Assembly (NCBI GenBank): GCA_001970855.1 | Contig: LSSN01001900.1 | Span: 1-26,240, forward strand | Reading direction: 5' to 3' | Origin: Smittium culicis | Lineage: Eukaryota; Kickxellomycota; Harpellomycetes; Harpellales; Legeriomycetaceae | Length of the DNA: 26,240 nt | Shown: in pieces, positions 1 to 8,384 of the stretch | How the letters are laid out: the number at the start of each line of letters is the position of its first letter | Numbering within the stretch: position 1 is the first letter of the stretch | Program-made: the position numbers and the translations under genes | The notes under the pieces: generated by a model | The model's input: the letters and a program-made list of their open reading frames with translations, nothing else | The model's database searches: none | Told to the model about the DNA's origin: nothing

Positions 1-1886
1 TTAATTTTTGATTGGTATCTGAATTCTGAGAACGCTTCTTTAGTAAAATTTGAATGAATCTAAGGCCCCTTTGAGCAAATATCCTCAGATTATGGGGCTA
101 ATTGAGTTGAAGATAGGGGGTATGTTTATAATAAATTCTTTTGATTTTTTCAATAAGCATTTAATGTAAACTAATACTAAAATAATAATAATAATAATAA
201 TTTGTTTTTTTATAATATTCACATTATAAATTATAATTTATTAGAAAAAAGGTTTCTCTCTAAAATAATATCTCTTATCCATTGTTTTTAGGGGCTTGAA
301 AGCCGATTTTATATATGAAATGTATTTTCGAGGAGTATAACTTTTCCAATAAAACTTTATTAATCATTAGCTTTAATTTTTTTTTTTTTAAAACGCTAGA
401 AAATAAATAAATAGATAATATATCTCAGTGAATAGCTGAAGTAAACTAAAACTAGCTAATAGGTTTAGATTTTAAAACAGTTTCGTTGCTATTAGAAAAC
501 TCTGATAATTTTTTGATTTTTAAGTGATTGATATGGATACATAATTTCATGGAAGTGACTGTTATGGGCGTATAAGCCATTATTTAAGAAATGTACACTT
601 TTAGGCGAAATGATTTATGGTGTTTAAGATTTTGTATTAAACTATTACCATAAAAAACTGTCACTTTTTTTTTTTAGTAAAAAAATATTTTAAAATGAAA
701 TTAGTAAATTAAATCATATTACACCCTTTAAATCTTGCAAATGTTAATATTATTATTAAAATTATCTAATCTGTACTATTTTTTGCAGAATTAATTATAA
801 ATTTCATTGAATTTTTCTATTATTTTTTAATTAAAAATGAAAATTAACAAATTGGATCGGGAACTGGGTTATGTTATATTAGTTACATATAAAAAGCAAA
901 AACTAATTTTTTGATTTTTTATTATATTTTTTTTTAATTTTTCTTCAATTAGATATTTAAAATAAAATAAAAGTCCTAAAAGTCAAAGTAAATGTATTAA
1001 AATTTATTCGGAAATTTATTTGAAAAAAAAATAAGACTTTAGGGAAACTAATAAATTTATTGATATTGTGGTTTGGTACAAGAAGTATTTATTATAATTT
1101 ATTTTTTGATTATTAATAAAATTAGAGCTAAATAAGGCCTTTAAAAAATAATCAAAAAAATAAAATAATCTATTGATTCTATCAAGAATGAAGTTCCTGA
1201 GGAAAATTTAACATTAATGCTGGTATGATTATGCGGAGGTAACTTGAATTTAATAAAACATACCAAATTTGTGATTCTGAACAATTAAATCATTCTAAAG
1301 CTTATATCAATCCAGCCTATAATTTATTGTGCACTTTATTTGAGAAGCGAGCTATTTTTTTTATAACTATTCAGTTTTCTAGCTTGAGTCAAATAAAAAT
1401 CATTTATCTCATCAGATTTTACTTAAAATGATTTTAATACTAAATCTGAATCAGGAGTTGGATAAAAATTAATAGAAAGAGTTCTACTCCTTTTAATAAT
1501 CATCCGTATTGAATATATTATTACCAAATACAGTTTAAATTTATATACTGGTTGATTTTTATAAGTAATAGTAGAATAAAACCTTTTATTAGTTATCATG
1601 GTTGCTATCAATAAAGATACCAGATCTTTCAGAGAATTTTTATAAAATGACTTATACTTCTAGATCCGTCAATATACAATTTTTTGATTTTGGGGGGTTT
1701 TTTTTTGCAAAGCTTAAATATAATAATTTTGTGTAAAATTTTATTTCAGCTTTTAAACTTTGTAAATATTTATACTTTTGGTAACAATGAACCTTATTTT
1801 TTTTTGAGAAATAATTTTATCTAAAGGTTCGGGCTAAAAAAGTATTATTTTTTTCGAAATTAATTTACTGTATCATAGAATTATCA
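1..1886. other. AT-rich intergenic region, no gene recognised
   Basis: No supported gene. The stretch is dominated by A/T homopolymers and contains an (AAT)7 microsatellite at 181-201. A 62-codon open stretch on the plus strand (1243-1431) and a 62-codon ORF on the minus strand (1423-1611) are present. At this base composition stretches of that length are expected by chance, and neither shows a recognisable motif. The first 54 bases are open in frame 1 up to a TGA at 55-57, too short to call the end of a gene entering from the left. Confidence 0.6.
181..201. repeat. (AAT)7 microsatellite
   Basis: Seven perfect copies of the trinucleotide AAT in intergenic DNA. It is a simple repeat with no visible function. 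Confidence 0.9.
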
Positions 1887-2083
1887 TTAACCCTTCCCCG
1901 TCCAACGTTCTTTAAAAAAAATCAAACTTATGATTCGCTAATGATTTATGAGGAAATTTATTATTTACAGCTAAACTAGCATATGCCAATAAATGATTGA
2001 GCCTCGAAATTAAAGTTTTTAATTGTACACGTTTGGCAATATTTGTTAGACCAAAAATAGCGTATCGTCCATGGCAGTTTTAA
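1887..2083 (+). mobile_element. TTAA-family MITE, copy 1 (degenerate)
   Basis: A 189-bp unit (1891-2079) lies between TTAA at 1887-1890 and TTAA at 2080-2083. The left end CCCTTCCCCGTCC matches the other copies (CCCTTTCCCG). The order of internal landmarks is shared: CTCTTTAAAAAA-like near the left end, a TTATTATTTAC/GCT motif, a GCCAATA motif, GCCTCGAAATT (GCCTCAGAATT in other copies), and AGACCAAAAATAG near the right end. The right terminal repeat is eroded (ATGGCAGTT), so this is probably the oldest of the four copies in the window. TTAA target sites with CCC-starting ends are the hallmark of piggyBac-type transposons. The element is too short to encode a transposase. Confidence 0.7.
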
Positions 2084-2124
2084 GAATATCTTTGACGCAC
2101 ATGAGTTTTTATATTAAAGTGATA

Positions 2125-2372
2125 TGGGGGATTCTTTATGAATAGAGCGCGTTTATGCGTAAAGAGTTACAGTTAATAAAATTTTATATTTAACTATTCT
2201 TCAATATAAAAAAATAGTAATTTTTTTAGCAAATAATACTCTCAAGATAATATGAATAAATAAGAAATGCGAAATTCCTTTTCATTTCTGCCAATAATAA
2301 TTTTACCTATAAAATATTCGGACCAATAAATCTGAGCTGTAAAAACGTACTTTCTTCGCTCAAAATCTTCCA
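2125..2372 (+). mobile_element. TA-family A miniature element, copy 1
   Basis: This is a 248-bp unit flanked by TA at 2123-2124 and 2373-2374. The left end TGGGGGATTCTTTATGAA and the reverse complement of the right end, TGGAAGATTTTGAGCGAA, form imperfect terminal inverted repeats of about 25 bp. The interior contains TTTTTTTAGCAAATAATACT and two spaced CCAATAA motifs, both shared with copy 2. A TA target duplication with T-starting inverted repeats fits a Tc1/mariner-type non-autonomous element; that assignment is inference. The 63-codon minus ORF inside it is treated as fortuitous. Confidence 0.65.
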
Positions 2373-2374
2373 TA

Positions 2375-2566
2375 TGGGAGATTATTTGGAGGAGCGGAAC
2401 TTTTTCCATCAAGTTTTTCCTACTTTCGAGCATTGCTTTTAATTATAATTCAATTTAGAGTTTTTAATCGAATGGTTTAGTTGATATAGCCAATAGTTTA
2501 CCCTAATTCATATTAGCAAATAGAATTTATAAGAAAAAAAGTTCCGCTTCTCGGAAGAATATCCCA
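2375..2566. mobile_element. TA-family B miniature element between two family A copies
   Basis: This is a 192-bp unit bounded by TA at 2373-2374 and 2567-2568, which it shares with the neighbouring elements. Its terminal inverted repeats are long. The left arm (2375-2405) runs from TGGGAGATT to GCGGAACTTTTT. The reverse complement of the right arm (2536-2566) runs from TGGGATATT to GCGGAACTTTTT, with roughly 26 of 31 positions matching. The interior has ATATAGCCAATAG and TTAGCAAATAGAATTTATA, motifs also seen in diverged form near 3745, 5840-5885 and 23405-23440. Confidence 0.6.
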
Positions 2567-2568
2567 TA

Positions 2569-2822
2569 TGCGTGATTCTTTATGAATGAGTCGCTTTTTA
2601 GTGTGATCTGAAAGCGTTTAAAATAAAATTAAAAATTAAAAAATAATAAAAAAATATACGTTTATTTTTAGCAAATAATACTTCTAAATGAAAAATAGAG
2701 AAATAAATTAATAGAAAAATCAAATCGCCTTTTCAACTCCTCCAATAATATTTATAATAATATATTAATCAGGCCAATAACATTAAATTGAAGCAAAGTC
2801 TCTCTTTTACCATAATCTCCCA
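2569..2822 (+). mobile_element. TA-family A miniature element, copy 2
   Basis: A 254-bp unit bounded by TA at 2567-2568 and 2823-2824. The left end TGCGTGATTCTTTATGAATG matches copy 1, and the right end AATCTCCCA is its inverted counterpart. TTTTTAGCAAATAATACT (ending near 2682) and the paired CCAATAA motifs occur in the same order and spacing class as in copy 1. It sits directly after the family B element in the same orientation as copy 1. Confidence 0.65.
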
Positions 2823-2857
2823 TATGGCTCATTTTTTTAGCAAATAATAAAAGTCTA

Positions 2858-3671
2858 ATTAATTGAAAAAGGTATTACAATAAATCTAGGACATCTAATC
2901 CATTAAATTCTAGTCTAAAGAAAATTAGCAATAAAAAAAGGAGCTTTATAATAAACTCAGTTGTTAATTTAATAAAAAAAACACAAGCAAGGCGAATACT
3001 TATAAACAGTACTGTGCAACCCCAATTCTCATCACTGTCCATTCACTGTTTTAAAGTAGAGTATATACCCTACATTTTTGCAGAATGTCCCAAAATATCT
3101 TTGTGAAAGTTAGTATACGATTGGTTAAAAAATATTTCTTTGATTGAATTAAACCAAGGTGCATGAACTAACAGGAAATTAGATTTTCTAACTATGTTGG
3201 CTAAATTAAAGAAAAATATACCAAATAAAGAAATTGTGTTCGTGCAAGCAATGTGGGAAATTCAGAAAGCTAGAATTGACATAAATATATAGAAAATGAA
3301 TATTGAAACGGCTATTATTTTCGTAAGGTGGAAAATGAAACTTAGACTAAGAGTCAATGACGCATGTAGTAAAAAAATAAATAGATATGATAAACCTTGG
3401 TTAGAACTCAGGGCTATATGGTTTTCAGTATCTTAAGAAGGAAAAATCAGCTTATGTTAAAATATGGAAAAGGTTTATAAACGAACAGATTAAATTTCCA
3501 ACTATATTCAACATATTCTTAAGCAATTATTTTATTTTATTTTTAAAGAAAATAAATGATATATTTCGGCCAGTGGTTAAAAAAAAGAAGTTTTGATTGC
3601 TATATGAGAGGTTTTTTGGTGGACCAGGAATTTTTTTATTGATAGTTTCCACTAATGAGCTTTATCTTTAA
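2858..3671 (+). pseudogene. Decayed coding remnant, possibly C-terminal part of a non-LTR retrotransposon ORF
   Basis: Frame 2 is open for 82 codons from 2858. It then continues as protein-like sequence through only three stops (TGA 3104, TGA 3164, TAG 3290) to 3433. The apparent continuation moves to frame 0 around 3405-3433 and runs on past one further stop (TGA 3594) to TAA at 3669. That is four internal stops and one frameshift in about 270 codons, where random sequence of this composition should give over twenty. The translation around 3059-3094 reads EYIPYIFAECPK, resembling the ET..HIF.ECP motif of reverse-transcriptase zinc-binding tails. MWEIQKAR at 3251-3274 resembles the WxIWKAR block found after that motif. 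Decayed coding origin is fairly well supported; the LINE assignment is tentative. Three miniature transposons lie immediately upstream. Confidence 0.5.
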
Positions 3672-4576
3672 TATATAAATTCTATTAAATAATTATATTG
3701 AATTAATCATCTGATACAGTTAATAATTTTTTCTGATTCATGGTAGCAAATAAAATAGCTAATAAAAACAGCCCTAACACTAAATAATCTCCCAAGAATA
3801 AATGTAGTATAATGGTGAAATAATTTAAAAATTATGAATTGATAAAGCTATAAAAAAATTACATGCTCGCTAAGTTGATTTTAATTTTTTTTAAAGCATT
3901 AATTTCATAGGCAAAATGCAAAATCAAGAAATTATATTTTATTTCTTGAATTATGTTATATTCATACAGCTACTTTGGCCATATATATTCTGAAAAAAAA
4001 AGATATAGTTTTTCTTAGAATGTATAAGAGCTTATTGAGGAATTTTATTAGAAGGTATGAAATTTAAAAAAATGTCTATAGAACGTAAAAAAAAAAGCTA
4101 ATAATTATTTATATTATTAGATATATTAAGCTTGCCTTCGTGCTTATTTGATACAAACCTATGGGAGAGGGGTTACATTTATCTATGCAAGTTAAATATC
4201 AATTATATTTATTCTATAGACTTATTGGAAGATATAATAAAGATCATGAATTAAGCTCATTTACATAAAAATGGGTTTGCTGATAAATACAAGTTACATA
4301 TTTAACTATGAATTTACCAAGTTTAATTGCTTAACATAGTAAAAGGAAAAATCAAGTGAAGCTTAGTGTGATAGAATATAACACTATATAGATATTTTGA
4401 AAAATATATACTAAGTTCGTACTTATAATAATAAATGATTGGAATTATAAATGATTTAAAATATTAAAATAACGGAATGGTATTTCTAATCGTTAAAAAC
4501 TAAAAATAAAAGGTCTTGAGTCATCAAAAATAAAATTTTAAGGTCCTAAGGTATATTTTTAGCATATCAATTTTTA
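3672..4576. other. AT-rich intergenic region
   Basis: No gene is recognised. A diverged TTAGCAAATAAAA-type motif at about 3745 suggests an old remnant of the TA-family elements. A 49-codon open stretch (4105-4251, plus strand) continues after one stop for about 17 more codons and may be another decayed coding scrap, but has no identifiable motif. Confidence 0.5.
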
Positions 4577-4791
4577 TGGGGATTCTAAATGAAGATCGTC
4601 TATTAAGAGTTGCATTTTATAGATAACAAAAAACACCATTATTCAAAAGCTTAAATATATAAAAATTACAAGCGAATTAGTTAAAGGTTTATAGAAATTA
4701 TGTTTCTACTGAACTCATATGTTATCAGTTAATCAATACCAATATATGAGAGTTTAGCTTGTAAAATTTGCTCTCTTCGTCCAGAATCTAT
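4577..4791 (+). mobile_element. TA-family A element, degraded copy
   Basis: The left end TGGGGATTCTAAATGAAGA directly follows TA (4575-4576) and matches the left terminus of the family A copies. The right end CTCTCTTCGTCCAGAATCTA matches the CTTTCTTCG..CAGAATC right terminus, though the last bases are changed. The interior is strongly diverged, so boundaries are approximate. Confidence 0.45.
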
Positions 4792-5867
4792 ATATTTTAG
4801 TCAAAAAATGCCTTAAGATTTTTAGGAAGATGGTAGAAAAACCTAATAAACCTAAATATAATAGTCTAGAGTTTTTACAGCCTGAATAATACCTAGGTAA
4901 TCAATAATATTCTAATACCCAGATTTTTTTATTATTATATATACAAAAGTAAAATTAAATGAACTAAATTTAAAAGCTTAAATAGTCATTTTATATGATT
5001 ATTTGTTATTTATTTAACTATTATGAATTTCCAATTTAATTGTAGAAAAGATTATTGAGTTTTTTAAATGTAGTTTGGCATTCATTGATCTATGAAAAAT
5101 GTACCTTAGGTAAAATATGAAAACTTAAATTTTTAATATTTAATACTAATAAATAAAATAAATTTAAAAAGGGGAAAATAAAAAAATTATAAATGATGTT
5201 TTAATCAATCACGATGCGGCTATTTCATTCAATTTTCTAAATAGATATACTTAATTGACAAGTTGAAAATAAATGTAAAATAAACAATAACATAATTTAT
5301 CCTTCAAAACGCCTTTCTCTGAAGGATGATAATTTTTTAATAACTATAATAGCAATGATTTAACAATGGTTGTTGAGTATATTAAGAAAATAGTACCTCT
5401 TTTTATAATGATGAATGCTATATATTAGCAGCAGTTATATGCATTATCTAAAAATTTAATTAAATAAAAAAAGTATAATTTAAAATAATTCAAAAAATTT
5501 TAGCTGAATAAAATTTTTCATAACAATACCTAGTGAGAAGATCTATTTTTTTGTGCTGTGTTAAAGAAATAGACATGTGTATCAAGTTAAGGATAGGTTC
5601 TCCGGTTCAAAAATAAATGAGAAATGTCAAGTGGCTTATATGATTATATATTTAGTTATTTTTGGTAAATATCCATCTTTACTGACGAATTTATAGCGAT
5701 GAATTTTGATGATATTACTATTTTTTCTTTATATATTATTTCTTACAACTCAGAAAGTATTATTTCTATTTTATCGAAGCTTTTAACAAAGAGATATTAT
5801 TGAGCAATTTAGCACAATGTATATATATTTTCAAAACAATATAACCAATAGTATTATACTTCAGCTT
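4792..5867. other. AT-rich intergenic region
   Basis: No supported gene. Short protein-like scraps occur near 5041-5110 and 5540-5610 on the plus strand, too short and too interrupted to name. Nothing else is recognised. Confidence 0.5.
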
Positions 5868-6022
5868 TATTAGCAAATAAAATCTTATATATAAAAAATG
5901 TAAATTAGAAAATAGAAACACTTAGTCAGCATGGCCAACGTTATTTGTACAATAAAGAATTTTAAATTATTTTAGACAATACTATTATGCCAAAAATGAA
6001 CTTTTTCAGCTCGAAAATTCCA
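5868..6022 (+). mobile_element. Partial TA-family element (right part only)
   Basis: TTAGCAAATAAAATCTTATA near 5870, preceded by ATATAACCAATAG (5840-5852), and a right end CTTTTTCAGCTCGAAAATTCCA (6001-6022) resemble the interior and right terminus of the TA-family elements. No matching left terminus was found, so it is truncated or too diverged to delimit. Confidence 0.3.
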
Positions 6023-7790
6023 TGTGGCGAAGATTTTCTTAGAAAAGCACGTTTAATATAGATTTACAGACAAGAAACGAAAACAACGGATAAAAATATA
6101 TATCGTTTCCCCGCTTTTTATATATTAATCTGTTTGTGTTTATGTTTGTGAATTATAATTTTCATTTTGACCTCAACAATTTCTATTAATTCAATCAATT
6201 TCTCCACGTTTTTAGTTTTTGCAGTGTTATTTATTTATACATTCAATGTTTAACAGATCTATTTAAAAGAAAAAATTTTAAATCAATAGAAATTATCAAA
6301 AGACGAAAAAACTTCCCCTTATTCCAATCCCTGTTAATTTTTGTCGCATAGTCTCTATTAATAACATTACTAGCAATTCTAAATAAAAAATATGGTGTGT
6401 AGAGATTGTCATATTTATATGGCCATTTGCGTAAATCATAAAATTAATACTAGCGAGTAGTCTAGATTACTCAAAAAATGTGTTAAATATAGTACATTTA
6501 GATAAATAATTGATCCTCTAAATCGCTAAAATTTGATTGTTTGACTAACATAAATATATATAAACATTAGATATTCTTTGTTATTCTTTTTTTTTTTTTT
6601 TTGAATTTGTTTTATTGTTATTATTTATGAAAAAAGTAGATTTCGGATATTTCTAGATAAGAAAGAAAGAAGCTATTTAAAAAAAACTGCTTATATTTAT
6701 TTATTTTTTCATTTATTAACATTTATTTAGAAACTAGACTTTTTGTTACTTTTAAAAATTTGAAATCTTTCCTATAATTAACCCCTAATCTCTATAAAAA
6801 TTCACAGCGGTAGCTTCACTAAATCACTTATTATTGTTAATAGAAATACAATAGCTCATCTATCTTGTGTATATTCTTGCATAATTGATACTTTTTGGAT
6901 AGCCAATTTAATGAAATTACAAAAAAAAAACTTTCAATAGTAAATTATAATAACCAAAAGCGAGTTTGAAATATACATAGAAATTAAAATTCTAGATTCT
7001 GAAGAAAGGCCAGCTAAATTACCTCTTACAGATATTTTTTACGGGTCAGATAAAGTACGATAAAATCTTGAAGTAAGTTGAAACAGTTGATACATGATAT
7101 TTATCACTATTTACTTTATTTAATTACAGGTACACTGAACATCAAACAGATGCTCTAATAAAAGAAGGGTTTATATTAACGCAAAAAAAAAAATAGCTGT
7201 TAAAACTCATAAAACATTAAAGTACTCTTATTATATACGGCTGAATTAAAAAATAAACTGATTTTAAATGCAATAAACGTATATTCTATTAATCGAATAA
7301 ATCAATTCTTACTAAAAAAAAATCCATATTATTTAAATAGGTATCGAGATATAAATATTGTTAAACCGATATCTGAAAGATAGATAACTATATCGAGCTG
7401 AATATTGTATTTTTAGAAATTATAATTTTCTTTAGTCTGATGTTAACAGTAAGCTTATAATGTTTTAAATTTAACACTATTTGTACTAGTGGGGATATAT
7501 ATATATACAATCTTTTCTTTTATTGTAACAATTGTTACACTCTACTCTTTTATATTGGCTAAGAGACTATTATATACATAAACGTTGTATATGTTACTTA
7601 TCCTAAAACAGAAATTTAGTGTGTATATTTGCAACAATTTCTTGCACCCAATAATATTCATATTTTGCGGTTTTTGCCTGGCAATATAAGCTTAAATTTT
7701 TTTTCTTTATTAGCTGAATTGCTTTTATATTTTAATATAAAACGCTTTTTATGCTTTTGCTTTATTTATTTTATACATAATTATTTTTAA
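6023..7790. other. AT-rich intergenic region upstream of the Rho-GEF leader
   Basis: No gene is supported. The region contains a T16 run (6587-6602) and a possible 57-nt spliceosomal-type intron signature (GTAAGT at 7073-7078 to an acceptor AG at 7128-7129), preceded by a 39-codon open stretch (6944-7060) that ends in TAA before the donor. It is too weak to annotate as an exon. Confidence 0.5.
6587..6602. repeat. T16 homopolymer
   Basis: An uninterrupted run of 16 T, the longest of many A/T runs in the intergenic DNA. Such poly(dT) tracts are common in nucleosome-poor regions, but no specific role can be shown here. Confidence 0.8.
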
Positions 7791-7986
7791 TGACTTTTTA
7801 TCTATCCCTACTATCCATCTCTTCCATCTTAACCATTCTAAATATCCCATTAATCAATTCTTTTCAAATCGCTAATTCATATCTTCACTTAAAAAATATA
7901 TTTCAATAACTACTTCCTCAATTCATTCACTAAATTTCATTTATCACATTATTATTTTCTGTATTTATTTCAACCCACTACTGTGT

Positions 7987-8052
7987 ATGTATTTTATTTA
8001 TACTATCCCCTTATATATTTTGATCAACAAACACTCGTCTATTGAATCGTAA
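7987..8052 (+). promoter_or_regulatory. Upstream ORF of 21 codons in the Rho-GEF leader
   Basis: This ATG is the first in the pyrimidine-rich leader and opens a 21-codon reading frame ending in TAA at 8050-8052. It lies about 330 bases before the main start. If the transcript begins upstream of 7987, scanning ribosomes would meet this ORF first. Whether it is transcribed is unknown. Confidence 0.3.
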
Positions 8053-8282
8053 AGCCTTACTATTCATACTCCTCGACATTCTTAGCATTCCTTCTGGAAT
8101 ATAAAAATTGAAATCGTACACCTTTTTTGTTAATATCTAAAAAGAATTCTCAATCTTCACATTTATTTATTTTATTCACTATCATATTTCTAATTTTGTT
8201 CAAAATCTAAGCATATTAAATCATATCTTTATTTATCCAATTAAATCTCTGTCAAACATTATAGATTCTTTATCGGCAGCTA

Positions 8283-8288
8283 ATGTAA
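8283..8288 (+). promoter_or_regulatory. Start-stop upstream ORF (ATG TAA)
   Basis: An ATG immediately followed by TAA, 97 bases upstream of the main start codon. Minimal start-stop elements can stall or divert scanning ribosomes in known eukaryotic leaders. Here it is one of only two upstream ATGs in the leader. Function is inference. Confidence 0.35.
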
Positions 8289-8384
8289 ATAATATTAAAT
8301 AACCCGACGTTTACGATCACTGTATCTCACTTCAAAACAACCATCTTTAAACAGCATCTCATTTAGAAAAAATTAACCTATATA

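Larger units (their letters stand above)
7795..8384 (+). promoter_or_regulatory. C-rich, G-poor, ATG-depleted promoter/5' leader of the Rho-GEF gene
   Basis: From about 7795 the plus strand becomes pyrimidine-rich with almost no G: the 60 bases at 7801-7860 contain about 20 C and no G. The same C-over-G bias continues into the coding sequence. Only two ATGs occur in about 590 bases, far fewer than expected at this composition. This pattern fits a transcribed leader and its CT-rich core promoter just upstream; the true transcription start cannot be located by eye. Two upstream ORFs lie within it. Confidence 0.45.

Noticed and set aside
1243..1431. 62-codon plus-strand open stretch with a varied amino-acid composition, and a minus-strand ORF at 1423-1611
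   Set aside because: At roughly 10% stop codons per position, several open stretches of this length are expected in the non-coding part. No start, motif or continuation was found.
5041..5110. Plus-strand scrap reading AFIDL-stop-KMY, reminiscent of the reverse-transcriptase AFIDLxKAYD motif
   Set aside because: The match is only about seven residues and includes a stop, with no supporting flanks; chance similarity is likely.
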